This document shows, one piece after another, positions 7,410 through 16,832 of a DNA stretch of 64,000 nucleotides. A program made the position numbers and the translations under genes. The notes under the pieces were generated by a model. That model saw only the letters and a list, made by a program, of their open reading frames with translations. It made no database searches and had not been told where the DNA came from. Source of the DNA: Paenibacillus uliginis N3/975 (GTDB lineage: Bacteria > Bacillota > Bacilli > Paenibacillales > Paenibacillaceae); assembly GCF_900177425.1 (NCBI RefSeq), contig NZ_LT840184.1, positions 499,547 through 563,546 on the forward strand, read 5' to 3'. How positions within the stretch are numbered: the stretch's first letter is position 1; each line of letters opens with the position of its first letter.

Positions 7410-8480
7410 ATGTCGAATCTCCGGTTCACCGAACAGGCGCTGAGCGAATGGATGCGCGGTAACGGTCAGGATTCTGATATAGTCATCAGCACCCGGGTTC
7501 GGGTGGCGCGAAATCTGCAGCATCTTCCTTTTCCGCTGCTTGCGACCAACCAGCAGTCGGCAGAAGTGCTTGAGCGCCTGACTGGTGTATTGAAAGATCA
7601 GGAAGAGTTGAAGGAATTAGGATCTTTTCATACCATTATTTTGGATGATATGGAGGAACTGGATAAGAAAGTGCTCGTTGAGAAACATTTGATCAGCCCG
7701 GCTCTGGCGAATGAATCCCGGAACGGAGCGGTCATACTTACCGAGGACGAATCGGTAAGCGTCATGATCAATGAAGAGGACCATCTACGGATTCAGTGTC
7801 TGTATCCTGGATTTCAGGTCCGCGAAGCTTGGGATAGAGCTACAGCTTTGGATGACTTATTTGAAGATCAGGTCGACTATGCCTTTGATGACAAAAGCGG
7901 GTATCTTACGAGTTGCCCGACGAATGTCGGAACAGGGCTCCGGGCATCAGTCATGATGCACTTGCCTGCGCTCGTCATGACACAGCAGATTAATCGTATT
8001 TTGTCAGCCGTGTCACAGGTAGGGCTTACGGTCCGAGGCATGTATGGTGAAGGCAGTGAGGCTGTAGGAAATTTATTTCAGATTTCCAACCAGATTACGC
8101 TGGGGCAGACCGAGTCCGAAATTATAGATAATTTGCACAGCGTTGCACTTCAAATCATAGAACATGAGAAGAACGCCCGTGAACGGCTGCTGAGTGAATC
8201 AAAGCTGCGGATTACCGATCGCGTGATGCGCTCATACGGAATACTATCCTATGCAGCTGTTATGGAATCGAAGGAAGCGGCACAGCGCCTATCTGACGTT
8301 AGGCTTGGGGTTGATTTGGGACTTTTGCAAGGACCGCCGAGCTCAGTGATGAATGAGCTTAATGTTATGACCCAGCCTGGGTTTCTGCAAAAAAGATTTG
8401 GTGATTTGATGAATCCGGGAGAACGTGATGTTCACCGAGCAAAACTGATTCGGGAAATCCTTGGTAATCGACAACAATAA
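7410..8480 (+). CDS. mcsB: McsB protein arginine kinase
   Basis: A 356-residue phosphagen-kinase-fold enzyme that phosphorylates arginine residues of client proteins, marking them for ClpC-ClpP. The nucleotide-binding segment SDIVISTRVRVARN near the N-terminus and the C-terminal RDVHRA motif (about 339-344), which is the allosteric phospho-arginine pocket, are present. I prefer ATG 7410 over GTG 7407 because AGGAGG is then 8 nt away. It is third in the CtsR operon. Confidence 0.96.
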   Translation: MSNLRFTEQALSEWMRGNGQDSDIVISTRVRVARNLQHLPFPLLATNQQSAEVLERLTGVLKDQEELKELGSFHTIILDDMEELDKKVLVEKHLISPALANESRNGAVILTEDESVSVMINEEDHLRIQCLYPGFQVREAWDRATALDDLFEDQVDYAFDDKSGYLTSCPTNVGTGLRASVMMHLPALVMTQQINRILSAVSQVGLTVRGMYGEGSEAVGNLFQISNQITLGQTESEIIDNLHSVALQIIEHEKNARERLLSESKLRITDRVMRSYGILSYAAVMESKEAAQRLSDVRLGVDLGLLQGPPSSVMNELNVMTQPGFLQKRFGDLMNPGERDVHRAKLIREILGNRQQ

Positions 8481-8637
8481 TGCTACAAATGGGAATTTTG
8501 CAAAAATCCAAAAAGCGGTTTAAAATCAACGATATATAGGTTAGGACGATTGATCTCATCTATATATTGCACATTTGAGCGGCTTCATTTTGCATCATTC
8601 GGAGTTATAAAACAATCATTCGTGGAGGTGCAATACT

Positions 8638-11091
8638 ATGATGTTTGGCAGATTTACGGAACGTGCGCAAAAAGTGCTTGCATTGGCTCAGGAAGAGGCC
8701 GTGCGTTTGGGGCACAACAACATAGGCACAGAACATATCCTGCTGGGACTCATCCGTGAAGGAGACGGCATTGCCGCTAAAGCGTTGATTGGTCTCGGCC
8801 TGGGGCTTGAGAAGATACAGGACGAAGTAGAAACATTGATTGGCCGCGGTCAAGAGCAGCCGACGAATATTGCATATACACCGAGAGCCAAGAAGGTAAT
8901 TGAGCTTTCAATGGATGAAGCCCGCAAGCTGGGACACACCTATGTAGGCACAGAACATATCCTGCTCGGTTTGATTCGCGAAGGCGAAGGTGTGGCAGCC
9001 CGAGTACTTAACAATCTTGGCATAAGCCTGAACAAGGCCCGCCAGCAAGTGCTTCAGCTACTTGGCAGCAGTGAAGCCGTTTCGAGTCATCACGGACAGC
9101 CGCAAAATGTGAATACGCCAACGCTTGATAGCCTCGCACGTGACCTTACGGCCATTGCTAAAGAAGGCAATCTGGACCCGGTAATCGGCCGTAGTAAAGA
9201 GATCGAGCGTGTCATTCAGGTGCTTAGCCGCCGTACAAAGAACAACCCGGTTCTGATTGGTGAGCCTGGGGTAGGTAAAACCGCAATTGCGGAAGGTCTC
9301 GCCCAAAAGATTATTAACAACGAAATTCCGGAAACGCTCCGCGACAAGCGAGTGATGACCCTTGATATGGGCTCCGTAGTCGCGGGTACGAAGTACCGCG
9401 GTGAATTTGAAGATCGCTTGAAGAAAATCATGGACGAAATCCGTCAGGCCGGCAACATCATCCTCTTTATTGATGAGCTGCATACCTTGATTGGGGCTGG
9501 TGGAGCTGAAGGTGCCATTGATGCCTCCAACATCTTGAAGCCATCCCTTGCACGTGGTGAGCTGCAGTGTATCGGAGCTACAACACTTGATGAGTACCGT
9601 AAGTATATCGAAAAGGATGCTGCACTCGAGCGCCGTTTCCAACCGATTACTGTGGATCAGCCTTCTCCGGAAGAAGCTATTCAAATTCTTTACGGATTAC
9701 GTGACCGTTATGAAGCCCATCACCGGGTGAAGATTACCGATGAAGCTATCGAACAGGCGGTTAAACTGTCTGACCGTTACATTACAGACCGCTTCCTGCC
9801 GGACAAAGCGATCGATCTGATTGACGAAGCAGGATCCAAGGTTCGCCTGCATACGTATACGATTCCGCCGAATCTGAAGGATCAAGAGTCGCATCTGGAG
9901 GATATTCGTAAGGAGAAAGACGCTGCCGTTCAGAGCCAAGAGTTTGAAAAAGCGGCTGCACTCCGCGATACCGAGCAGAAGCTGCGGGAAGAACTTGAAA
10001 TTACGAAAAACCAATGGAAAGAGAAGCAGGGTCGTACAGATTCGGAGGTTACTCCGGAGGACATCGCAGATGTGGTAGCTAACTGGACGGGTATTCCTGT
10101 AAATAAACTTAAAGAAGAAGAAACTGAGCGCTTGCTCAATATGGAACAGTTGCTGCACGGCCGCGTCATCGGTCAGGAAGAAGCGGTTAAGGCTGTTAGC
10201 CGGGCAGTTCGCCGGGCACGTGCCGGATTGAAAGATCCGAAGCGTCCGATGGGCTCGTTTATTTTCCTCGGACCTACCGGTGTCGGTAAAACCGAGCTGG
10301 CCAGAGCACTTGCAGAAGCCATGTTCGGAGATGAGAATGCTGTAGTTCGGATCGATATGTCGGAATACATGGAGAAACATTCCACGGCTCGTCTCGTTGG
10401 AGCACCTCCGGGATATGTTGGTTATGAAGAGGGCGGTCAATTGACAGAGAAGGTTCGCCGCAAGCCATACTCCGTTGTCCTTCTTGATGAGATTGAGAAG
10501 GCTCACCCGGAAGTATTCAACATTCTTCTTCAAGTACTGGAAGACGGACGTCTGACTGACTCTAAAGGCCGTGTTGTCGACTTCCGTAACACATTGATCA
10601 TTCTGACATCGAATGTGGGTGCTGAAGCGATTAAGCGCAACTCTACGCTTGGTTTTACAGCTGTAAGTGATGCGGGCAGAGACTACAACAACATGAAGGA
10701 TAAAGTGATGGATGAGCTGAAGAAGAGCTTCCGTCCTGAATTCCTCAACCGGATCGATGAAATCATCGTATTCCATTCGCTCGAAGAGAAGCACATCGCC
10801 GAAATTGTGACGCTGATGTCCGATGAGCTTCGCAAGCGTCTGCGTGAATTCGAAGTAGAATTCGAACTGACAGATAAAGCGAAAGCTTTCCTGGCCAAGG
10901 AAGGGTATGACCCTGCATTTGGTGCAAGGCCGCTGCGCAGAGCTATTCAGAAGCATATCGAAGACCGTTTGTCTGAGGAGCTTCTGAAAGGAAATGTCGC
11001 GAAGGGTGACGAACTGGTTATTGATGAAGAGAATGGTGAGCTAAGCGTCACGAAGACGAGCACGCAATCCGCTATAACGAAATTTGAATAA
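8638..11091 (+). CDS. clpC: ClpC AAA+ unfoldase
   Basis: An 817-residue Hsp100 unfoldase that feeds substrates to ClpP. It has two N-terminal Clp-N repeats (GTEHILLGLIREG twice, residues 1-145), AAA1 with Walker A GEPGVGKT at 208-215, a UVR-bearing middle domain near 420-470, and AAA2 with Walker A GPTGVGKT at 545-552. Full length and intact. GGAGGTG precedes ATG 8638 (8641 is also possible). The 157-bp gap after mcsB contains an 8-bp inverted repeat ATATATAG/CTATATAT (8532-8567) of unknown role. Confidence 0.97.
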   Translation: MMFGRFTERAQKVLALAQEEAVRLGHNNIGTEHILLGLIREGDGIAAKALIGLGLGLEKIQDEVETLIGRGQEQPTNIAYTPRAKKVIELSMDEARKLGHTYVGTEHILLGLIREGEGVAARVLNNLGISLNKARQQVLQLLGSSEAVSSHHGQPQNVNTPTLDSLARDLTAIAKEGNLDPVIGRSKEIERVIQVLSRRTKNNPVLIGEPGVGKTAIAEGLAQKIINNEIPETLRDKRVMTLDMGSVVAGTKYRGEFEDRLKKIMDEIRQAGNIILFIDELHTLIGAGGAEGAIDASNILKPSLARGELQCIGATTLDEYRKYIEKDAALERRFQPITVDQPSPEEAIQILYGLRDRYEAHHRVKITDEAIEQAVKLSDRYITDRFLPDKAIDLIDEAGSKVRLHTYTIPPNLKDQESHLEDIRKEKDAAVQSQEFEKAAALRDTEQKLREELEITKNQWKEKQGRTDSEVTPEDIADVVANWTGIPVNKLKEEETERLLNMEQLLHGRVIGQEEAVKAVSRAVRRARAGLKDPKRPMGSFIFLGPTGVGKTELARALAEAMFGDENAVVRIDMSEYMEKHSTARLVGAPPGYVGYEEGGQLTEKVRRKPYSVVLLDEIEKAHPEVFNILLQVLEDGRLTDSKGRVVDFRNTLIILTSNVGAEAIKRNSTLGFTAVSDAGRDYNNMKDKVMDELKKSFRPEFLNRIDEIIVFHSLEEKHIAEIVTLMSDELRKRLREFEVEFELTDKAKAFLAKEGYDPAFGARPLRRAIQKHIEDRLSEELLKGNVAKGDELVIDEENGELSVTKTSTQSAITKFE

Positions 11092-11103
11092 CAGGGTAGT
11101 CTA

Positions 11104-11147
11104 TAAGAGGCCCCGCTGGTATACTGCCGGCGGGGTTCTCTTTTTTT
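11104..11147 (+). terminator. Terminator of the CtsR operon
   Basis: AGAGGCCCCGC...GCGGGGTTCTCT forms a GC-rich stem with a short loop and is followed by seven T. Confidence 0.88.
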
Positions 11148-11152
11148 AGAGG

Positions 11153-11411
11153 TTGTTCAAAAAGTCCGCTTTTGATCACGAAGTGAATCAGGAAGTGGGC
11201 TCGGCATCGAATCTTGAATTCAGCTAAAATGTTTCCTCCGGAAACATTTTAGGTGCTCACGTACCCAAAACAGCTGATGCTTCCGAAGACGTTTTCTACG
11301 AAAACGTGCAGCTCCGCTCCTCAGTCCCTAGCTTCATTCAACTCAAGCGTTTTGAAAAAACGCACATCGGAAGCATATGCCTCGGTGCTGAAAACCGACC
11401 TTTTTGAACAC
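11153..11411. repeat. MITE-like element with terminal inverted repeats
   Basis: The gap between clpC and radA contains about 259 bp bounded by TGTTCAAAAAG (11154-11164) and its inverse CTTTTTGAACA (11400-11410). The inner flanks GTCCG and CGGTC-type bases extend the match imperfectly. Inside are two hairpins, AAAATGTTTCC/GGAAACATTTT near 11227-11253 and GACGTTTTC/GAAAACGT near 11289-11307. There is no transposase and no coding potential of note. The features fit a non-autonomous miniature transposable element; other copies cannot be checked here. Confidence 0.65.
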
Positions 11412-11429
11412 GCACTTATAGTAAACTTT

Positions 11430-11457
11430 TTGAATGTTCTTTACGATGAATTATAAT
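11430..11457 (+). promoter_or_regulatory. radA promoter
   Basis: TTGAAT, 16-bp spacer, TATAAT (11452-11457), about 80 bp before radA and just outside the MITE-like element. Confidence 0.6.
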
Positions 11458-11539
11458 AAATGGTAAACTTTGAGTAATGCCTGATTTTGCAAAGTTTTGA
11501 CGAATATAGGCAGATGATGCATATCATAAAGGAGAGGCT

Positions 11540-12907
11540 ATGGCAAAAACAAAAACAAAATTTTTCTGCACCGACTGCGGCTATGAATCGCCGAAATGGT
11601 ACGGTAAATGCCCGGGCTGTCAGGCCTGGAATTCGATGGTGGAAGAAACAGAGACAGTCATCAAGACACAGGGGATGAATTCTCCCCTTTTTCATAGTAA
11701 AGAAAAGCCCGTATCGATCATAAATATAGAAAGCGGTAAGGAACCCCGGATCGAGACCGGGATTATAGAGCTGAACCGTGTACTCGGCGGCGGTCTCGTC
11801 CCGGGTTCACTTGTGCTTGTAGGCGGCGATCCGGGAATCGGGAAATCTACTCTGCTGCTCCAAACATCCAATCAGCTGGCGCGAAACGGACTTCGGGTGT
11901 TGTACATTTCCGGGGAGGAATCAGTGCGCCAGACGAAACTTCGAGCTGACCGTCTTGGAGCGCTGTCACCGGAACTTTTTGTTCTGTGCGAGACGAATCT
12001 GGATACCATTGAGGAAGCGATTGAGAACGTGCAGCCTCAATTCGTTGTCATCGACTCCATCCAGACCGTGTACCAGCCGGAAGTGTCAAGTGCACCCGGT
12101 AGCGTTGCTCAAGTTCGGGAATGCACAGCAAGATTCATGCGTCTGGCTAAGGTAAAAGGAATTGCTACTGTTCTCGTTGGTCATGTGACCAAGGAAGGTG
12201 CGATCGCGGGTCCACGATTGCTTGAGCATATGGTGGACTGTGTATTGTATTTTGAAGGAGAGCGGCATCACACGTATCGCCTTCTTCGCGCGGTGAAGAA
12301 CCGCTTTGGTTCCACGAACGAGATCGGAATTTTTGAGATGGGTGAAGAAGGATTGCGTGAGGTGGGCAATCCATCCGAGCTATTTTTATCAGAACGGCCG
12401 CTCGGTGTTGCCGGATCAACCGTTGTTGCGAGTATGGAAGGCACCCGTCCAGTACTGGTGGAACTTCAGGCGCTCATCTCGTCAACCCATTTTCCTTCAC
12501 CGCGAAGAATGGGTACAGGGGTGGATCATCACCGGATGAATTTAATTATTGCTGTACTTGAGAAACGAATGGGCATGTTCCTGCAAAATCAGGACGCCTA
12601 TCTGAATGTCGCAGGCGGGGTTAAGCTGGATGAACCAGCGGTAGATTTGGCCATTGCAGTCAGCATCGCATCGAGCTTTCGGGATATGCCAACGAAGCCA
12701 TATGATGTCATATTCGGCGAGGTGGGGCTGACCGGTGAAGTCCGTGCCGTTTCCCGAGCGGAGCAGCGGGTAAAAGAGGCAGAAAAGCTTGGATTCAAAA
12801 GAGTACTTATGCCTGAGAAGAGCTTGAAGGGCTGGAAGCATCCGAAAGGCATACAAATAATTGGAGTCAATACCGTGGCAGATGCACTAGCGGTTGCGTT
12901 AGATTAG
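11540..12907 (+). CDS. radA: RadA recombination/repair ATPase
   Basis: A 455-residue DNA-branch-migration helicase of recombination. It has an N-terminal zinc finger C10-C13-C24-C27, a RecA-like core with Walker A GDPGIGKST at 96-104 and the RadA-specific KNRFG motif at 253-257, and a C-terminal Lon-like domain. AAAGGAG precedes the ATG. It precedes disA by only 13 bp; in B. subtilis RadA interacts with DisA, so co-expression makes sense. Confidence 0.97.
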   Translation: MAKTKTKFFCTDCGYESPKWYGKCPGCQAWNSMVEETETVIKTQGMNSPLFHSKEKPVSIINIESGKEPRIETGIIELNRVLGGGLVPGSLVLVGGDPGIGKSTLLLQTSNQLARNGLRVLYISGEESVRQTKLRADRLGALSPELFVLCETNLDTIEEAIENVQPQFVVIDSIQTVYQPEVSSAPGSVAQVRECTARFMRLAKVKGIATVLVGHVTKEGAIAGPRLLEHMVDCVLYFEGERHHTYRLLRAVKNRFGSTNEIGIFEMGEEGLREVGNPSELFLSERPLGVAGSTVVASMEGTRPVLVELQALISSTHFPSPRRMGTGVDHHRMNLIIAVLEKRMGMFLQNQDAYLNVAGGVKLDEPAVDLAIAVSIASSFRDMPTKPYDVIFGEVGLTGEVRAVSRAEQRVKEAEKLGFKRVLMPEKSLKGWKHPKGIQIIGVNTVADALAVALD

Positions 12908-12920
12908 GGGGCATACTAAG

Positions 12921-13997
12921 GTGAAAGAAACAAGCCAACTGGACAAAATGAATGATCTGCTGAAGCTGGTGGCGCCAGGAACAGCGTTTCGCGACGGGCT
13001 TGAGAATGTGCTAAGGGCAAAGACCGGCGCGTTGCTTGTCGTCGGCTACAGTCCGGAGGTGATGGAGGTCGTTGATGGCGGTTTTTCCATCAATTGTGAT
13101 TTCTCGCCTAACTATTTGTATGAACTGGCGAAGATGGATGGGGCCATTATTTTGAGTGAGGACCTTAAACGGATCTTATATGCGAATACTCAGCTTATTC
13201 CGGACTCCTCGATATCCTCTTCAGAGACGGGGATTCGTCACCGGACGGCGGAGCGGGTAGCAAAACAGACCGGTAAGTTGGTGGTTTCCATTTCCCAGCG
13301 CAGAAACATCATCACGTTATATCAAGGGTCGATACGTTACGCGCTGAAGGAAATCGGCGTCATTTTGACAAAGGCTAATCAGGCCATTCAAACGTTGGAA
13401 AGATACAGAGTGGTGTTAAACCAGTCCTTAACGAATCTTTCGGCTTCAGAATTCGAGGAACTGGTTACCATCCCTGAAGTTGTGAATGTCATCCAGAGGG
13501 TTGAAATGGTACTCCGTATCAAGAAGGAAATCAAGCGTTACATCAATGAACTGGGCAATGAAGGACGTTTAATCAGTATGCAAATGGATGAGCTGGTCAG
13601 CAATATTGAGGAAGAGGCCTGGCTGCTGTACGCCGATTATGCCCGTGAATACAGCGAAGATAAAATCCGGGAAATCATCATGTCGCTGAAACGCTTAACG
13701 GATGATGAGCTTCTTGATATGCATCACATCGTTCGAATTCTTGGATATCCATCCGCTGCAGCGACCTCTGAGGAGGAAATTCTGCCGCGCGGTTACCGCA
13801 TTCTGAACAAGATCCCTCGTCTGCCTAATGTAATTATCCGCAATCTGGTGGATCGGTTTGAAGATTTACCGAGCATTATGTCTGCTACCATTGATGAACT
13901 GGATGAAGTGGACGGGATCGGCGAAGTGCGTGCGCGTACAATTAAGGACGGCTTAAAAAGACTGCAAGAACAAGTATTTATTGACAGACAAATGTAA
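12921..13997 (+). CDS. disA: DisA diadenylate cyclase
   Basis: A 358-residue enzyme that makes c-di-AMP from two ATP while scanning DNA for damage. The DAC domain has the catalytic DGA at 73-75 and RHRTAER at 106-112. A helical spine follows, then a C-terminal HhH domain (VDGIGEVRARTIKDGL) that binds branched DNA. GTG start with AGGGGGC upstream. Its end overlaps the untranslated lead of pssA. Confidence 0.97.
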   Translation: MKETSQLDKMNDLLKLVAPGTAFRDGLENVLRAKTGALLVVGYSPEVMEVVDGGFSINCDFSPNYLYELAKMDGAIILSEDLKRILYANTQLIPDSSISSSETGIRHRTAERVAKQTGKLVVSISQRRNIITLYQGSIRYALKEIGVILTKANQAIQTLERYRVVLNQSLTNLSASEFEELVTIPEVVNVIQRVEMVLRIKKEIKRYINELGNEGRLISMQMDELVSNIEEEAWLLYADYAREYSEDKIREIIMSLKRLTDDELLDMHHIVRILGYPSAAATSEEEILPRGYRILNKIPRLPNVIIRNLVDRFEDLPSIMSATIDELDEVDGIGEVRARTIKDGLKRLQEQVFIDRQM

Positions 13998-14049
13998 AAC
14001 TCATACAATCGATGAATGTGATGTAAAATTTAACGAGGTGAATATACAA

Positions 14050-14778
14050 ATGACGAAGTCAATTCCGAACATGTTTACTTTAGGTAACCTGTTTCTCGGA
14101 ATGATTGGCATTATCTTGGCGACTACAGGAAATACAAGTATGGCTGCCATTATGATAATCATTGCCATGCTTCTCGACGGATTGGATGGCCGCGTTGCAC
14201 GCGCGCTGAATGCGCAGAGTGAATTCGGTAAGGAACTGGATTCTTTGTCCGATGTGATCTCATTCGGCGTGGCACCTGCGCTCATTATGTACACCGTTGC
14301 TCTTACAGGTATCAACGATGCTTTTGCGTGGACGGTTACAGCTATTTTCCCGATGTGCGGTGCACTTCGCCTGGCTCGCTTTAACGTTCGTCCCGGTATC
14401 CCGGGATATTTCATCGGTTTGCCGATTCCGGCAGCGGGTGGAGTACTGGCTACTCTTGCACTGTTTCATGAAGAGATTACAGCACCTTATATGATCATTG
14501 CCATGCTATTGCTTTCTTATCTCATGATCAGCAGTGTCAAGTATCCGAACTTTAAAAAAATTGGCTTGCCGAAGAAAGCGATCAAGTTCACTCCTATTGT
14601 GATCATCGCTGCAGTAATGGTAGCCGTATTTTTTCCAGAACAAACCTCCAAGCTGATCTTCGTGCCGCTGTTGCTTTATGCGGGATACGGTTTGAAACAA
14701 AATTTTCGCAAGCTGAGCCGTAAGAAACGTCAAGAAGACCGAAATTCAGATGAGGCTTATCATTCCTCGGACCGTTAA
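14050..14778 (+). CDS. pssA: CDP-diacylglycerol-serine O-phosphatidyltransferase
   Basis: A 242-residue membrane enzyme making phosphatidylserine. The CDP-alcohol phosphotransferase signature D-G-x2-A-R-x8-G-x3-D-x3-D is present (LDGRVARALNAQSEFGKELD, followed by SLSD). Several hydrophobic segments follow. I place the start at ATG 14050, preceded by ACGAGGTG; a longer frame upstream overlaps disA and lacks a binding site. Its place after disA differs from B. subtilis, where yacL follows disA. Confidence 0.9.
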   Translation: MTKSIPNMFTLGNLFLGMIGIILATTGNTSMAAIMIIIAMLLDGLDGRVARALNAQSEFGKELDSLSDVISFGVAPALIMYTVALTGINDAFAWTVTAIFPMCGALRLARFNVRPGIPGYFIGLPIPAAGGVLATLALFHEEITAPYMIIAMLLLSYLMISSVKYPNFKKIGLPKKAIKFTPIVIIAAVMVAVFFPEQTSKLIFVPLLLYAGYGLKQNFRKLSRKKRQEDRNSDEAYHSSDR

Positions 14779-14836
14779 TAGACAACCCTGTGAAACAGCT
14801 GCACCCTTCAGTGCTGAGCCGTTTCAGTTCGAAATA

Positions 14837-14867
14837 AGAGCGGCCCGGAATGAGGCCGCTCTTTTAT
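14837..14867 (+). terminator. Terminator of radA-disA-pssA
   Basis: AGAGCGGCC pairs with GGCCGCTCT across CGGAATGA and is followed by TTTTAT. Confidence 0.85.
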
Positions 14868-14879
14868 AAGATTGCATAA

Positions 14880-14930
14880 TAAAAAGCATTTATTTCACTG
14901 TCCTGTGGCAGTGATATAAATGCTTTTTTA
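14880..14930. terminator. Bidirectional terminator between convergent genes
   Basis: AAAAAGCATTTAT pairs with ATAAATGCTTTTT, with an inner CACTG/CAGTG stem. T runs occur on both strands, so it can stop the plus-strand operon and the minus-strand gene that follows. Confidence 0.85.
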
Positions 14931-14960
14931 TTTTTTATAGGGCGGAGCCAAAAGTGAATC

Positions 14961-15356
14961 CTACGACAGGTTAAACAAACCGAGTGTTGAGCATTTTTGG
15001 GATTCCTTAACGACGACTTCATCCAACTGAATGTCCAATAAATTAGCCATAGCGGACATATAGAACAGGTTACGGCCGAGTTCGGAACTAATAGCTTCCC
15101 GGCAATTTTCGCACAGATGGCCGTCAACGTGAGTACCCGCGAGTTCTTTGGCCTGTTCGAGATCAGCACCCATATCGAAGGTTTGCTTCGTGGCGTGAAG
15201 TTCGATGCAACCGCATTCAGTAATAGCTTTGGTAACAGCCCGATTGACTGACGCATTGCTTTGACCATTCTTGGACAGTACATCCAAAAGACTGCGGTGA
15301 CGGAGCAACAATTCCGAAACTTGGTCCTGAAAAGCCTGTAAACTAGGAGCACTCAT
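14961..15356 (-). CDS. Conserved Bacillales protein of unknown function
   Basis: A 131-residue, probably soluble and helical protein. It starts MSAPSLQAFQDQVSEL at ATG 15356 with GAGGTGG upstream; longer frames lack a binding site. Cysteines occur as CGC near residue 49 and CENC near residue 84, and a conserved-looking ELGRNLFYMSAMANLL segment follows. From memory this matches a small Bacillales family sometimes labelled DUF1573; I cannot verify that. It is transcribed against the flow of the whole region, from its own promoter at 15403-15432. Confidence 0.8.
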   Translation of the reverse strand: MSAPSLQAFQDQVSELLLRHRSLLDVLSKNGQSNASVNRAVTKAITECGCIELHATKQTFDMGADLEQAKELAGTHVDGHLCENCREAISSELGRNLFYMSAMANLLDIQLDEVVVKESQKCSTLGLFNLS

Positions 15357-15402
15357 TATAATCATCCACCTCGATATCGATATTATGAATTGAATTGTGT
15401 TC

Positions 15403-15432
15403 ATTATATTCCAGCCGTTCAGGGAATTTCAA
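15403..15432 (-). promoter_or_regulatory. Promoter of the minus-strand unknown gene
   Basis: Read on the minus strand, TTGAAA (15432-15427), 18-bp spacer, TATAAT (15408-15403), about 47 bp before the ATG. Confidence 0.6.
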
Positions 15433-15655
15433 CCAATTTTAACACACAGGAAAGGAAGGAATGGTTCTATTTCCCTTGTGTTTACAGCTTAACACAGCCT
15501 CTACCGGAAAGGTTCCCTTTATTTCTAAACCATAGAAATTTATTCTCATTGGCTATAATTTGAGAAAAAACACTTTAAGTACGATTATAGCTCGGATAAT
15601 TGGACCATACTGGAAAATATACAATGAACTATGAAAAAGGAGGTGCGCCGAACTC

Positions 15656-16744
15656 ATGTTAAAAAAAGCTATCTTAGCATTTACGGTACTATGCGGAGCA
15701 TGGTGTGGGTATACGTTATATCATATGGTGGAACGGTCGTTCCCTGAATTTTCCTTGGTCTTCAGTCAAGGACTGTTCGCCGGAGGAAGTGGTGTATTTG
15801 CATTGCTCGGAGGACTGCTATTCGGGATGATTGGAGTACTTGTTGCAGACCGGTTCGATGGCAGAATTCAGTCGATGATTGCATCCTTTTCTCGGATACC
15901 AATGAATGATCTTGCTGCTGGTACCGCGGGTCTGCTCGGGGGTTTACTTTTGTCGCTGTTGTTATCTCCAAGTCTTACCTGGCTTGGTCAAGGGGGACGT
16001 TTGCTACAGGTGGGCATTACCATGCTCGGGGGATATGTCGGCATGCGGATTGGTCTGGAGAAAAAGGAAGAGCTTGCTTCACTCTGGATGTCAGGAAGAT
16101 GGAGTCAATCTGCTGAGCCTGAAGGACGGCGAATCGAGGAACATAAGATTTTGGATACCAGCGTGATCATTGACGGCAGAATCGCTGATATTTGCAAAAC
16201 AGGATTTATTGAGGGAACGATCGTCATACCGGAATTTGTACTTGAGGAACTGCAACACATTGCAGATTCTTCGGACTTGCTAAAACGTAACCGCGGCCGG
16301 CGGGGCCTGGATATTTTGAATAAAATCCAGAAAGAGCTGGATGTGAAGGTTCTCATCTATGAAGGAGATTTCGATGAAATATCCGAGGTGGACAGCAAGC
16401 TGGTTAAACTGGCTAAAGTTCTTCAGGGTAAAGTGGTTACGAATGATTTCAATCTGAACAAAGTTTGCGAACTACAAGGTGTATCGGTTCTTAACATCAA
16501 TGATCTCGCCAATGCGGTTAAGCCTGTCGTGCTGCCTGGAGAAGAGATTTTGGTACAGATCATTAAGGATGGCAAGGAGCATGGTCAGGGCGTAGCTTAT
16601 CTCGATGATGGAACGATGATCGTTGTAGAAGGCGGACGCGAATATATCGGTTCGATGATGGAAGTGCTGGTGACCAGCGTGCTGCAGACATCCGCTGGAC
16701 GGATGATCTTTGCGAAACCGAAACTGTTGGAAAAAGCCCAGTAA
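15656..16744 (+). CDS. yacL: YacL, membrane-anchored PIN-TRAM protein
   Basis: A 362-residue protein. Four hydrophobic segments lie near residues 4-22, 40-63, 85-106 and 117-135. A PIN nuclease-like domain follows with the acidic motif ILDTSVIIDGR (D167, D173) and further acids, then a TRAM RNA-binding domain near 290-350. Start ATG 15656 follows AAAGGAGGTG. Membrane RNase activity is inferred from the PIN fold; the real substrate is not established to my knowledge. A candidate promoter TTGAGA-N17-GATTAT is at 15560-15588. ispD follows by about 90 bp. Confidence 0.92.
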   Translation: MLKKAILAFTVLCGAWCGYTLYHMVERSFPEFSLVFSQGLFAGGSGVFALLGGLLFGMIGVLVADRFDGRIQSMIASFSRIPMNDLAAGTAGLLGGLLLSLLLSPSLTWLGQGGRLLQVGITMLGGYVGMRIGLEKKEELASLWMSGRWSQSAEPEGRRIEEHKILDTSVIIDGRIADICKTGFIEGTIVIPEFVLEELQHIADSSDLLKRNRGRRGLDILNKIQKELDVKVLIYEGDFDEISEVDSKLVKLAKVLQGKVVTNDFNLNKVCELQGVSVLNINDLANAVKPVVLPGEEILVQIIKDGKEHGQGVAYLDDGTMIVVEGGREYIGSMMEVLVTSVLQTSAGRMIFAKPKLLEKAQ

Positions 16745-16832
16745 ACGGGGTATGATGGAGTGTGTACTGTACATATCCGTTCCCGGCATGGGGGAATGTT
16801 ACCAGGAGCCGGGTAAAGACAGGGGTTTTGGC

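Noticed and set aside
11253..11456. 67-codon frame inside the MITE-like element
   Set aside because: The frame follows the repeat sequence and its hairpins and has no binding site.
16710..16832. N-terminal extension of IspD
   Set aside because: The IspD family starts at the VIVAAG strand, and AGGGG precedes ATG 16833.
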